DNA of 64,000 nucleotides from Candidatus Poribacteria bacterium (GTDB lineage Bacteria > Poribacteria > WGA-4E > WGA-3G). The position numbers and the translations under genes are program-made. A model generated the notes under the pieces. It was not told where the DNA came from, did not search any database, and was given only the letters and a program-made list of their open reading frames with translations. Of this stretch, positions 20,459-30,554 are shown in pieces. Where the stretch lies: positions 1 through 64,000 of the forward strand of contig JAJECK010000144.1 of the NCBI GenBank assembly GCA_022822085.1. Reading direction: 5' to 3'. The first letter of the stretch is position 1. Each line of letters opens with the position of its first letter.

Positions 20459-20609
20459 CTTGATAATTCCGGACATATTATGGCAGGATATTGATTTGTT
20501 CAGTGTTCTGTCATATTTCTTAAATGCATGAATTGAGATCTATCAATCCATTTTATTTGACTTTTTCACTGATTTATGATACTATATTGTGGTAATTATT
20601 AATATTTTA

Positions 20610-20683
20610 CGGGGCGTGGCGCAGCCCGGAAGCGCGCTTGAATGGGGTTCAAGAGGTCGCTGGTTCGAATCCAGTCGCCCCGA
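20610..20683 (+). tRNA. tRNA-Pro (anticodon GGG)
   Basis: Perfect 7-bp acceptor CGGGGCG/CGCCCCG, D-stem GCGC/GCGC, anticodon arm CTTGA-ATGGGGT-TCAAG, T-arm GCTGG-TTCGAAT-CCAGT; followed by T-run. Confidence 0.95.
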
Positions 20684-20768
20684 TTTTTTCGTTGCTGTGG
20701 CGGTCTGTTTTACCGACGCTGAACAATAAACATAGATTGAACAAGTACACATAGAGGCAATTGGAGTC

Positions 20769-22091
20769 GTGGATAAATCTTGTATAAATGTTGGTATTTT
20801 AGGGTGGGGAACGGTTGGCACTGGTGTATCAAAAATACTGGTTAACCAGAATAATCTTATATCCAAAAATAATAATATCCAATTAAACTTAAAAAAAGTA
20901 GTAAAACGAACACTTCCTGCTACACGTGAAGGGATAGATTTACCTACAGATTGCCTTTCCACAGATCCAAACGAAGTCGTAGATGATCCAGAGATTGATA
21001 TAGTCGTGGAACTTATCGGTGGAGTTACCGACGCGTATTCACTCATAAAACGTTCAATTCAGAATGGTAAGCATATAGTTACTGCAAACAAAGCTTTATT
21101 GGCTGAGCACGGTAGTGATCTATTCCAATTAGCACAGAAAAATAGTGTTAGTCTGAATTTTGAAGCAAGTACTGCTGGTGGCATACCAATTATTAAAACA
21201 CTTCAGGAAAGTTTCACTGCGAATCAAATACAATCCGTGTGTGGAATCGTCAACGGAACATGTAATTACATCTTAACAGAAATGAGTGAAGCAGATGTTG
21301 AATATACTGATGTGTTATCGGATGCGCAGGAGAAAGGTTATGCTGAAGCTGATCCGACTATGGATGTAGAAGGTATTGATGCAGCACAAAAACTGACATT
21401 GCTGATTGCTCTTGCTTACGGTGTCAATGTCCCAGTTGACCAATTCCATGTAGAAGGGATTACGGAGATTTCACAGACAGAAATTCAATATGCGAAGGAA
21501 TTGGGTTATGTGATTAAACTTCTTGCTATTGCAAAGTTAACTGATGATAATCGTGTTGAAGCAAGGGTTCACCCTACACTCCTTCCAGAACGGAGTTTAT
21601 TAGCAAATGTGGGTGGACCGTTCAATGCTGTATGTGTCATCGGATCGGCTGTCGGTCCAACACTCTTCTACGGACAGGGAGCGGGTGAAATGCCTACAGC
21701 AAGTGCAGTCGTTGCGGATATTATTGATGCAGCGAAATCAATCCAATCTGGGGTAAGTTCTCCAATCTCACAAGCATGGCTTGATAAATCACACACTGAG
21801 ATGAGTGTGTGTGCTATTGAGGACATTGTAACACGCTATTACTTACGGTTTGTGGTTATTGATCGTCCAGGTGTCCTGGCAAGTATTGGCAGCATCTTAG
21901 GGAACTGCAATATCAGCATTGCATCGGTGATTCAGAAGGAACCTCACTGCACCGAAACTGTATCACTCATGATGTTAACACATAAAGCTCGCGAAAAAGA
22001 TATGCAAGCCGCTCTCAAACAGATCTATACGCTTGAAGTTGTTAAAGGTGATGCTAAACTCATTAGGATAGAAGAAGAAGTAGCATTTTAA
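20769..22091 (+). CDS. hom: Homoserine dehydrogenase (with ACT domain)
   Basis: 'VGILGWGTVGTGVSKIL', 'VTANKALLAEHG', 'GIVNGTCNYILTEM', C-terminal ACT 'RFVVIDRPGVLASIGSILGNCNISIASV'. Confidence 0.95.
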   Translation: MDKSCINVGILGWGTVGTGVSKILVNQNNLISKNNNIQLNLKKVVKRTLPATREGIDLPTDCLSTDPNEVVDDPEIDIVVELIGGVTDAYSLIKRSIQNGKHIVTANKALLAEHGSDLFQLAQKNSVSLNFEASTAGGIPIIKTLQESFTANQIQSVCGIVNGTCNYILTEMSEADVEYTDVLSDAQEKGYAEADPTMDVEGIDAAQKLTLLIALAYGVNVPVDQFHVEGITEISQTEIQYAKELGYVIKLLAIAKLTDDNRVEARVHPTLLPERSLLANVGGPFNAVCVIGSAVGPTLFYGQGAGEMPTASAVVADIIDAAKSIQSGVSSPISQAWLDKSHTEMSVCAIEDIVTRYYLRFVVIDRPGVLASIGSILGNCNISIASVIQKEPHCTETVSLMMLTHKAREKDMQAALKQIYTLEVVKGDAKLIRIEEEVAF

Positions 22092-22108
22092 TTTCGTTAG
22101 TCAAAACA

Positions 22109-22732
22109 ATGAAAGACACGTTGGTTTTTGACGTAAGATATTTACGTGACGGGGTTTTCAACGAACAGGAAGTGGATATCCCTGTTACTCAGATTAATTT
22201 TGAATTAGAAGAGGTGCAATTTATTAGTACTGTCCGTGGCAATGTTCAATTGTTACGGCACGGAGAAGTTGATGTCTATGTCATCGCTGAGGTGTCTACG
22301 GATATAGAGATGCAATGTGGTAAATGTCTCGAATTGTTCAGAACCGAAATTAATGCATCTTTTGAAGTACAATTCACACCAAGAAAAAATACAGACCAGA
22401 TTGAAGATGAGGAATTAGATAGTGGAGAACGTTACTTTGATGGTGAAACATTAGACATTTCTGATGATACTCGAAAGGCATTAATTTTACATATACCTAT
22501 ATGGCCTGTCTGTTCACAGTTGTGTGCAGGCTTATGTTTTCAATGTGGGACCAATCTTAATGAAGAAAAATGTCTCTGTGAAGAAACAGATGAATCTGAA
22601 AATAAAGCATTAGAAGTTCATTCACCCTTTGCTGAACTTGAACAAATGTTAGAATCGGCAAAATTGGATGCTGAATCGAAGACAAACAAACATAAGGAGA
22701 ATAGCCCTAAAAATGGCACACCCAAAACGTAA
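22109..22732 (+). CDS. yceD: DUF177/YceD-family 23S rRNA accumulation protein
   Basis: 'CGKCLELFRTEI' and 'IWPVCSQLCAGLCFQCGTNLNEEKCLC'; located directly upstream of rpmF. Confidence 0.88.
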   Translation: MKDTLVFDVRYLRDGVFNEQEVDIPVTQINFELEEVQFISTVRGNVQLLRHGEVDVYVIAEVSTDIEMQCGKCLELFRTEINASFEVQFTPRKNTDQIEDEELDSGERYFDGETLDISDDTRKALILHIPIWPVCSQLCAGLCFQCGTNLNEEKCLCEETDESENKALEVHSPFAELEQMLESAKLDAESKTNKHKENSPKNGTPKT

Positions 22733-22901
22733 AACGTCTAAATCTAAAAAAAGAATGAGAAGAAGTCATCATGCTCTCCAAAGTCTGGTTATAACTGATT
22801 GTTCATATTGTGGAGAAATGATGGTCTCACACAGAGTCTGTTCCAATTGCGGGCACTATAAAGGTCGTTCAATTCTTAGAACTACAGAAGAAACAGAATA
22901 G
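22713..22901 (+). CDS. rpmF: 50S ribosomal protein L32
   Basis: 'MAHPKRKTSKSKKRMRRSHHAL...CSYCGEMMVSHRVCSNCGHYKGR'; ATG at 22713 inside the longer ORF. Confidence 0.95.
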   Translation: MAHPKRKTSKSKKRMRRSHHALQSLVITDCSYCGEMMVSHRVCSNCGHYKGRSILRTTEETE

Positions 22902-23000
22902 TTAAGACATCCACGTCTCAACTTAAGCCAAATCACACCGATACAATTTTACATTTAATTGTCCGGTGTCCTGATAGGCTAAAAAGGGATTCTTATAAGT

Positions 23001-23990
23001 ATGAATCGATATGCAGAAATCACAGGGACTGGTTCTTATCTACCTGAAACCGTATTAACTAATTTTGATCTTGAAAAAATGGTGGAAACTAGCGATGAAT
23101 GGATTCGCCAACGTACTGGAATTGTTGAGCGGAGAATCGCTGAAGACAATATCGCAACTTCGGACTTAAGTGTACATGCAGCTCGGTTAGCAATTAAGAG
23201 AGCACAAATTGACCCTCTTGACATTCAGATGATACTTGTTGCGACTGTAACACCTGATACATTTTTTCCCTCAACCGCTTGTTATGTTCAGAAAGGAATT
23301 GGTGCCAAAAATGCATCAGCAATGGATATCTCAGCAGCATGTGCAGGGTTTTTGTATGGACTTGATTTAGCAAACGGATTGATTGTTTCTGGTCAGTATG
23401 ATACTATTCTCGTTGTTGGGGCAGAAGTCTTTAATAACATTGTAGATTGGAATGATCGTAATACTTGTGTCTTGTTTGGTGATGGTGCAGGGGCTGCAGT
23501 TGTTCAAGCAACTGATGAGCAGAAAGGAATTATTGAATCTTATATCGGATCTGATGGTGATTATGCGGATATAGACCTACTTGGTATACCGGCTGGTGGT
23601 TCAAGAATGCCTGTAACAACGGATGCGTTGGATAACAAACTCAACAAAATCCAGATGAATGGAAGAGAAGTCTTCAAATTAGGTGTTAGGTTGATGCCTG
23701 AAGCCGCTGAAAGGGTTCTGAAGAAGGCAAATATCAGTGTGGATGATGTGGACTTATTAATTCCACATCAAGCGAACTTACGTATAATAGAAGCAGTCGG
23801 TCACAGGCTTGGTGTGCCACGCGAAAAGGTATATGTAAATGTTGATAAATACGGTAATACCTCAGCAGCAACCGTTATCATAGCATTGGATGAAGCTATA
23901 CGTGAAGGTAGGGCAAAACCTGATGATCTAATTTTACTTGTTACTTTCGGTGCAGGATTGACCTGGGGAAGCACACTACTGCGTTTGTAG
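23001..23990 (+). CDS. fabH: 3-oxoacyl-ACP synthase III
   Basis: 'GTGSYLPETVLTNFDLEKMVETSDEWIRQRTGI', 'DISAACAGFLYGL', 'IPHQANLRI', 'NTSAA'. Confidence 0.96.
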   Translation: MNRYAEITGTGSYLPETVLTNFDLEKMVETSDEWIRQRTGIVERRIAEDNIATSDLSVHAARLAIKRAQIDPLDIQMILVATVTPDTFFPSTACYVQKGIGAKNASAMDISAACAGFLYGLDLANGLIVSGQYDTILVVGAEVFNNIVDWNDRNTCVLFGDGAGAAVVQATDEQKGIIESYIGSDGDYADIDLLGIPAGGSRMPVTTDALDNKLNKIQMNGREVFKLGVRLMPEAAERVLKKANISVDDVDLLIPHQANLRIIEAVGHRLGVPREKVYVNVDKYGNTSAATVIIALDEAIREGRAKPDDLILLVTFGAGLTWGSTLLRL

Positions 23991-24060
23991 GGATTATTAT
24001 TATTATAATCGGAACATACACATTATACCGGACAATTTTTTATTAAACACAAAATCTATA

Positions 24061-24999
24061 ATGACGGAATTCGCATTTATTTTTCCTGGACAGGGATCGC
24101 AAAAGGTGGGGATGGGTGCTGAATTGTCAACAACCTATCTGATTGCCGCTGAAGTCTTTGATGAAGCAGATGAGATATTAGGTAGATCAATAAGTGAACT
24201 CTGTTTTGAAGGACCGGAAACAGAATTAAAACAGACAGAAAACACACAAATAGCGATATTAACCTGTAGTGTCGCAACTTTAAGAATTTTGACACATCTG
24301 GGAATTGTTCCTAAAGTTGTTGCAGGACATAGTTTAGGGGAGTATTCCGCGCTAATAGCTGCAGGTGTCCTTGACTTTAAGGATGCCTTAAGGTTAGTCA
24401 GTGCGCGTGCCCAATTTATGGGAGAGGCTGGGGGTCAAAAGAATGGTACAATGGCTGCTATACTCGGAATGCCGACTGAACAACTCCAAAACATAATCAA
24501 TCAGGTTGATGGTGTAGTCGTAATCGCTAACTTCAACTGCCCTGGACAATTAGTCATTTCAGGTGAAAATGTTGCTGTGAACGAGGTAGTTGCTCTTGCT
24601 TCAGAGGAAATTGGAGCAAGAAGATGTCGTCCGTTACCGGTGAGTGGGGCATTTCATTCACCATTGATGGAATCTGCACAAGAAAAATTTAAGGCTGTTA
24701 TTGAATCGGTGTCTTTTAAACCGTTACAAACAGATATTGTCCTGAACGTAACAGGAGACTATGTAACAGATATTGACAACATTAAGAGACTGCTATTGCA
24801 GCAGATAATAGAACCTGTTCAATGGGAAAACACGTTAAATTCTATTGAAAAACAGGGAATTACAAATTTTATAGAAGTTGGTCCAGGAACAGTATTGTCG
24901 GGGTTAGTAAAGCGAACACTACCGGATAGCTCAGTAATGAATGTTGAAGATGTTAAAACGCTTTCGTTATTTACAGATGAATATGGAAACGGTGTATAA
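24061..24999 (+). CDS. fabD: Malonyl-CoA:ACP transacylase
   Basis: 'FIFPGQGSQKVGMG', 'GHSLGEYSALIAAG', 'VSGAFHSPLM'. Confidence 0.96.
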   Translation: MTEFAFIFPGQGSQKVGMGAELSTTYLIAAEVFDEADEILGRSISELCFEGPETELKQTENTQIAILTCSVATLRILTHLGIVPKVVAGHSLGEYSALIAAGVLDFKDALRLVSARAQFMGEAGGQKNGTMAAILGMPTEQLQNIINQVDGVVVIANFNCPGQLVISGENVAVNEVVALASEEIGARRCRPLPVSGAFHSPLMESAQEKFKAVIESVSFKPLQTDIVLNVTGDYVTDIDNIKRLLLQQIIEPVQWENTLNSIEKQGITNFIEVGPGTVLSGLVKRTLPDSSVMNVEDVKTLSLFTDEYGNGV

Positions 25000-25776
25000 A
25001 TGGATGAAAAAACTGACCGATGTGTATTTAACGCTGATATGCTCAGTAGGAAAACCGCTGTTGTAACAGGTGCTTCCCGTGGGATTGGTGCTGCAATTGC
25101 ACACAGATTATGTGAAGTAGGAGCAAATGTTGTTATCTGTTCACGCTCAACTGAGAGTGTTTCTCAAACTGCAACTTCATTAGAAACTAAGGGATATACA
25201 GTACATGCAATTGCTGCAGACATATCAAAAAAGGAAGACGTTGACACACTTATTGATGAGACTATCAACCAATTTTCGCAAGTTGATATCCTTGTAAATA
25301 ATGCTGGAATTACACGGGATATGTTACTGATGCGTTTGAAAGATGAAGACTGGGATGCAGTGTTGCAGACTAATCTGACTGGAACTATGTATTGCACCCG
25401 GGCAGTGCTTCGTCCTATGATACGTCAGAAAAACGGTCGTATCATCAATATCTCGTCAGTAATCGGATTGATGGGGAACCCTGGACAAGCTAGCTATGCC
25501 GCTGCGAAAGCAGGAATTATTGGTTTAACTAAGACTACCGCAAAAGAGGTAGGAACACGCGGAATCACTGTAAACGCTATTGCTCCTGGATTTATCACAA
25601 CAGACATGACTGCGAAAATCCCGGAAGAATTTCAGAACAAAATTTTGGATTTTATACCATTACAATATTTCGGTACACCTGAGGATGTGGCAGACACTGT
25701 CTGCTTTTTAGCATCCGATGCAGCACGTTATATCACTGGACAAACCATTCAAGTTGATGGTGGAATGGTGATGTAA
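25000..25776 (+). CDS. fabG: 3-oxoacyl-ACP reductase
   Basis: 'TGASRGIGAAIA', 'NNAGITRD', 'GQASYAAAKAGIIGLTK', 'PGFITTDMT'. Confidence 0.95.
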   Translation: MDEKTDRCVFNADMLSRKTAVVTGASRGIGAAIAHRLCEVGANVVICSRSTESVSQTATSLETKGYTVHAIAADISKKEDVDTLIDETINQFSQVDILVNNAGITRDMLLMRLKDEDWDAVLQTNLTGTMYCTRAVLRPMIRQKNGRIINISSVIGLMGNPGQASYAAAKAGIIGLTKTTAKEVGTRGITVNAIAPGFITTDMTAKIPEEFQNKILDFIPLQYFGTPEDVADTVCFLASDAARYITGQTIQVDGGMVM

Positions 25777-25946
25777 TCTTAAAGAAAATCAATGCTGCCT
25801 TTATGCACTAAATCGAATGATGTGGGGGCAAATTTTGAAATCATACTGCCCTACAACCTAACTCAAATATTATTTACTTTGTGTGGATTTACAACATATA
25901 GATTGTTGATATATTCGCTCATTATGATAGGAGATATAATAACAAA

Positions 25947-26180
25947 ATGGCAACAAACGAAGAACGACTTATAGAAATAATTGCAGAACAACTCGGTATT
26001 GCAGCCAAAAACGTTACACCTGATGCGTCTTTTATGGAAGATTTGGGTGCTGACTCCCTTGATACCGTTGAATTAGTTATGGCACTTGAAGAGGAATTTG
26101 ACCTTGAAATCCCTGACAGTGATGCTGAAAAGATACAAACTGTCCAAGATGCTCTTGATTACTTAGATGAGCATGTCTAA
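25947..26180 (+). CDS. acpP: Acyl carrier protein
   Basis: '[21 protein letters not shown]' phosphopantetheine site, 77 aa. Confidence 0.97.
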   Translation: MATNEERLIEIIAEQLGIAAKNVTPDASFMEDLGADSLDTVELVMALEEEFDLEIPDSDAEKIQTVQDALDYLDEHV

Positions 26181-26259
26181 TTTCTCATTAACATATATCT
26201 TGAGGGTCAGTAGTTTATAATTGCTGCCCTCCTAACCAACTTCCAAAAGGATCGGTCTC

Positions 26260-27498
26260 GTGGAGCGAGTAGTTATTACAGGAATTGGAGTTGTCAATGC
26301 AATTGGCAACACGAAAGAAGAATATTGGCAAGCGCTTGCTAACGGTAATAACGGAATCGGACCTTTAAACTCTTTTGATGCAAGCGAATATCGTACGCAG
26401 ATCGCCGCGCAAGTCAAAAATTTTGAGGCGGAAAAGTATCTGGATAAGAAAGCTGCATCACGGTTTCCGCTTTTCATCCAGTATGCCCTTGCCGCTTCTA
26501 TAATGGCACATGAAAACTCCGGATTAGACTTGTCTAAAGTTGATCCCTACCGTGCTGGAGTCCAAATCGGGTCTGGTGTCGGTGGAATCGGTGTACTTGA
26601 GGAGAATGCTAAGATCCTTATTGAAAAAGGGCCTAAACGGGTCAGCCCATTCCTCGTGCCGTTTATGATAATTAACATGGCATCAGGACAGGTGTCTATC
26701 CACTTTGATCTTAGAGGTCCCAATTCTGCATCTGTTACAGCTTGTGCAACCTCAAACCATTCCATCGGTGAATCCTTGCGGCTTATACAACACGGATATG
26801 CAGATGTCATGTTTACCGGTGGTGCCGAATCGGCAATCACTCCTTTAGCATTTGCAGGATTCTGTTCAATGCGAGCTATGTCCGAACGCAACGATGACCC
26901 AAAAGCCGCTTCACGTCCATTTGACAAAGAACGTGATGGATTTGTTATGGGGGAAGGGGCGGGTGTTCTTATCCTTGAGTCCCTATCACATGCAAAGCAA
27001 CGTGGAGCTCATATCTATGCTGAAATTGTTGGGTTCGGTATGACTTCTGATGCGCACGATATGGTAAGTCCTCCATCTAATGGTGAAGGTGCTGCTAAAG
27101 CAATGGAATTCGCATTAAACGATGCTAAACTAACTACAGATACAGTTGATTATATCAATGTACACGGCACCTCTACACCAATAGGTGATGTAGCCGAGAC
27201 TAACGCTATTAAATCTCTCTTTGGTGATAGGGCATACAAAATTCCTATTAGTTCTACGAAATCTATGGTTGGACATCTACTCGGTGCGGCTGGTGCCGTT
27301 GAACTTATTGGATGTATCGGTGCAATGAAAAAAGGATTCATCCCTCCAACAATTAACTATGAAGTACCAGATGAGGAATGTGATTTAGATTGTGTGCCGA
27401 ACGAAAGTCGTGACGGTAAGATTGAAGTGGTACTTTCCAATGCATTTGGTTTTGGCGGACACAACACCTGTATAGTTATGCGTGATTTTTCGGCTTAG
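26260..27498 (+). CDS. fabF: 3-oxoacyl-ACP synthase II (GTG start)
   Basis: '[23 protein letters not shown]', '[18 protein letters not shown]', '[11 protein letters not shown]', '[15 protein letters not shown]'. Confidence 0.95.
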   Translation: MERVVITGIGVVNAIGNTKEEYWQALANGNNGIGPLNSFDASEYRTQIAAQVKNFEAEKYLDKKAASRFPLFIQYALAASIMAHENSGLDLSKVDPYRAGVQIGSGVGGIGVLEENAKILIEKGPKRVSPFLVPFMIINMASGQVSIHFDLRGPNSASVTACATSNHSIGESLRLIQHGYADVMFTGGAESAITPLAFAGFCSMRAMSERNDDPKAASRPFDKERDGFVMGEGAGVLILESLSHAKQRGAHIYAEIVGFGMTSDAHDMVSPPSNGEGAAKAMEFALNDAKLTTDTVDYINVHGTSTPIGDVAETNAIKSLFGDRAYKIPISSTKSMVGHLLGAAGAVELIGCIGAMKKGFIPPTINYEVPDEECDLDCVPNESRDGKIEVVLSNAFGFGGHNTCIVMRDFSA

Positions 27499-27538
27499 TT
27501 CTAATACAAGAGTCTTCCTCTGCAATTTTACAAATCCA

Positions 27539-28048
27539 GTGTATACGACTTATATTGGCTTCGGTAGCAACATTGGTGATAGACAATCGTTTATTAAACA
27601 AGCACTTCATTTCTTATCAGATACGAATGGTATCAAAATAAGTAAGATCTCCTCTCTTTATGAAACTGAACCTGTTGGAAATGTAGAACAAGGTAAGTTT
27701 CTAAATGGTGTTGTTTCCATAGAAACTCATCACTCTCCACAAACACTACTAAATATATTAAAGACGATTGAATTCAATGTGGGCAGACAACACCGCATGC
27801 ATTGGGGGCCAAGAGAGATTGACATGGATTTGTTAATCTATGCGGATTTGTGTCTACATACCCCAGAACTTATTATCCCTCATCCAGAGATGCATCTCCG
27901 TCGTTTTGTGCTTGTTCCATTGGCTGAAATTGCCTCAAACCTTATACATCCTGTTTTAAAAAAGTCAATCCAATTCCTCCTCAACCATCTTGAAGATGAT
28001 TATTCACTTGAGATTTTCATAGATGACGATTTCGTATCCGATTTATAG
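27539..28048 (+). CDS. folK: 2-amino-4-hydroxy-6-hydroxymethyldihydropteridine pyrophosphokinase
   Basis: 'YIGFGSNIGDRQSFIKQAL', 'YETEPVGNVEQGKFLNGVV', 'RQHRMHWGPREIDMDLLIY'; GTG at 27539 proposed, longer ORF from 27482 overlaps fabF. Confidence 0.93.
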   Translation: MYTTYIGFGSNIGDRQSFIKQALHFLSDTNGIKISKISSLYETEPVGNVEQGKFLNGVVSIETHHSPQTLLNILKTIEFNVGRQHRMHWGPREIDMDLLIYADLCLHTPELIIPHPEMHLRRFVLVPLAEIASNLIHPVLKKSIQFLLNHLEDDYSLEIFIDDDFVSDL

Positions 28049-28112
28049 AATAGACACCAATACAACTATCTGCTATAATTCTCTAAGCACTTAGAGGAGA
28101 ATATATATATAT

Positions 28113-29714
28113 ATGCGTTGGTTTGAAACACGAGGCCCCATTTATGCTGAGGACAACTATTTTGTTTCCCGCACTGAAGAGGTTAAGGATTTTGCAGATC
28201 GTTTGGAAAAGGGACGATATGTTGTTCTCTTTGCGCCGCGTCAGACAGGTAAAACAACCTTATTCCGTAATGCTCTTGATACGCTTGAAGAAAAAGGAAA
28301 TGGTTATCTCCCAATTCAGCTAAATTTCGAATCTTATGTTGATATTTCCGAATCGGTTTTTTACAAATATTTTTCAGTTGATCTTCCGGCAACAATAAAA
28401 AAGGCTCTTGAAAAAAAGGGTGATAAATTATCTGTTCAATTAACTAATTATTTAGATGAACCCAAGTTTACTGACCATACATCAATGGGAAAGTTTTTTA
28501 AACAACTGGGTAGTTTGTTGAGGAATCAACGCCTTGTTATAATTATTGATGAATTTGACGCTATTCCACCTACAGCATTAAGAGGGTTTCTACACACGCT
28601 ACGTCAAATTTATCTTTCTGGAAAAGAAAGGTGTCCCTACAGTGTTAGTATCGTTGGGGTTAAAAACATAACACAACTCAACTACGATCGTTCGATATCA
28701 CCTTTCAATATTCAGGATGAATTTAAATTGCCAAATTTCTCATTGGAACAAGTTCAGGAACTACTTTCTCAATATACTGAAGAAGTTGGTCAACCTTTTG
28801 ATTCTGAAGTTATCTCTTCTATACACAAACAGACTGGTGGACAACCGGTTCTTGTCAATCGATTTGCTCAAATTCTCACTGAGGAAATGGATATCCCAAA
28901 AACTGACCCGATTACAATGGAACACTTTTCTGAAGCACACTTAAAACTGCTGCGCGGAAGAAATACAAATATAGATCATCTGATAACCAATATCCGTAGA
29001 GATCGCAGATTTGAGAAACTTCTGATGAAGATTGTTTCTTACGATGATGGTGTAGAATTCAACTTGGACAGTGACTTAATTAGTGAACTTGCGATTTATG
29101 GAGTTATTTCTGAAAGTGCTGAAGGATTATGTGAAATTGTCAATCCCATATATCAATATCGTATTTTACGCGCATTCAAACCGATAGTAAATGGACTTGA
29201 ACATGAATATCTTCCTGAAGATAAAGCTACCGAATTTGATGATTATCTCACATCTGATGGATATATCCAGATGGATGCACTCATGGATAACTTTCGTGAC
29301 TTCATTGCACGTGCTGGTTACAAGATTCTGCAAGTCCCTGACACACCACAAGAATATGTAGGGCAGCACCTACTCTTTGCATATCTGAGTCAGTTTGTTC
29401 AAATTATTGGTGGAATGATGTACCTTGAAGTCCCAACGGGACGCGGGAGAATGGATCTACTGATTCTTCATAATGGTAGAAAATATATTGTTGAAACAAA
29501 GATATGGGGTGGAGACAGACGATTTCAAGCCGGGAAATCTCAACTTGCTGCTTACGTCAAATCTGAAAAAGCAGTATCAGGATATTATATCGTGTTTGAT
29601 CATCGGAAGCAACCTGAACCGATGGTTGAAACTGAAACCATAGACGGTTTATCTATTCGCAGCTATGTAATTCCTGTTCTACAAGAAATACCAACATCTG
29701 TATCGCAGAGTTAG
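28113..29714 (+). CDS. AAA-like ATPase fused to C-terminal PD-(D/E)XK nuclease-like domain
   Basis: Walker A 'FAPRQTGKTT', Walker B 'LVIIIDEFD'; C-terminal 'GRGRMDLLILHNGRKYIVETKIWGGD' has D...ExK nuclease signature. Confidence 0.8.
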   Translation: MRWFETRGPIYAEDNYFVSRTEEVKDFADRLEKGRYVVLFAPRQTGKTTLFRNALDTLEEKGNGYLPIQLNFESYVDISESVFYKYFSVDLPATIKKALEKKGDKLSVQLTNYLDEPKFTDHTSMGKFFKQLGSLLRNQRLVIIIDEFDAIPPTALRGFLHTLRQIYLSGKERCPYSVSIVGVKNITQLNYDRSISPFNIQDEFKLPNFSLEQVQELLSQYTEEVGQPFDSEVISSIHKQTGGQPVLVNRFAQILTEEMDIPKTDPITMEHFSEAHLKLLRGRNTNIDHLITNIRRDRRFEKLLMKIVSYDDGVEFNLDSDLISELAIYGVISESAEGLCEIVNPIYQYRILRAFKPIVNGLEHEYLPEDKATEFDDYLTSDGYIQMDALMDNFRDFIARAGYKILQVPDTPQEYVGQHLLFAYLSQFVQIIGGMMYLEVPTGRGRMDLLILHNGRKYIVETKIWGGDRRFQAGKSQLAAYVKSEKAVSGYYIVFDHRKQPEPMVETETIDGLSIRSYVIPVLQEIPTSVSQS

Positions 29715-29820
29715 CGGAAATGTCCCTTGATATTTATATAACATACTGTTATAATTACGGATAAAGATTGCGACATAGTTATACTCAATAAAGTGAATCT
29801 ATAAAATATGGAGAATTGTC

Positions 29821-30474
29821 ATGAAAAAACTGCTTGTTTTAACAACAATAGCACTACTCTTAGCATCTGGAATTGCAATTGCCACAAATTCCACGACTGT
29901 TCAAGGTGAATATCTTGAAGCAAGATCAGCAAGTGTATATGTTGGCGCGTGCCATTTTGGTGCAGAATTTGTAGAAGGTGGTAAAGAGGCAACACTTGTA
30001 TGGAACATTCATCGCGGAGAATGGGACAACGTTTCTTTGGATGGATTGACCGTAGTTGCAGTTATCAGTGCTAAAGATAACTTAGCGATTGATACGAAAT
30101 CCCGAAACAGTGTATTGTATCTGGATGGAAAAGCAACACCAGAACAGAGAACAGCCCTCACTGACATGATTGCTACAAAAAGTCAGGATGTCCTTGGTAA
30201 TGTCGTTGCAACACAGATCGCACCAATTGCCTATACTAAAAAGGGAACGAAATACAATGTGACGGTTGGAAAAGTTCTGACTCTATCGGTAAATCGTTAT
30301 CCTTGTGCAAATTGCACACAACCCCATCAAATTTGGTATGAACCCCTGACAAATGTAAAAAACGCGATCGTAGGTAAATCTGAAATCTACCGTTATAAAG
30401 ATTCTTATCTACCAGTGAAATGGCAACAAGGAGAAGTTTCCAATAACGTTTTTGTCGGTAGTTTTTCTATGTAA
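29821..30474 (+). CDS. DUF1326-like secreted protein
   Basis: Signal peptide then 'VQGEYLEARSASVYVGACHFGAEF...GKEATLVWNIHRGEWDNVSLDGLTVVAVI'. Confidence 0.6.
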   Translation: MKKLLVLTTIALLLASGIAIATNSTTVQGEYLEARSASVYVGACHFGAEFVEGGKEATLVWNIHRGEWDNVSLDGLTVVAVISAKDNLAIDTKSRNSVLYLDGKATPEQRTALTDMIATKSQDVLGNVVATQIAPIAYTKKGTKYNVTVGKVLTLSVNRYPCANCTQPHQIWYEPLTNVKNAIVGKSEIYRYKDSYLPVKWQQGEVSNNVFVGSFSM

Positions 30475-30481
30475 TAAACAG

Positions 30482-30526
30482 ATGTATGTAGTTGCTAACC
30501 ACTGGTAACTACATACATTTTGTTTT
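30482..30526 (+). terminator. Rho-independent terminator
   Basis: 12-bp perfect stem atgtatgtagtt / aactacatacat followed by tttgtttta. Confidence 0.8.
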
Positions 30527-30554
30527 ATGCTATTTATCCGGAAAATGAAAGTCA

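Noticed and set aside
20610-20683. tRNA-Pro as a genomic-island integration site
   Set aside because: No integrase and no duplicated 3' tRNA end nearby; flanking genes are housekeeping.
20582-21046. Minus-strand 154 aa ORF ending 'RLDSNQRPLEPHSSALPGCATPRK'
   Set aside because: This peptide is the well-known artefact of translating tRNA genes antisense; it overlaps tRNA-Pro and hom.
25792-25974. 60 aa ORF between fabG and acpP
   Set aside because: Overlaps the acpP start, no recognisable domain, and probably leader/intergenic sequence.
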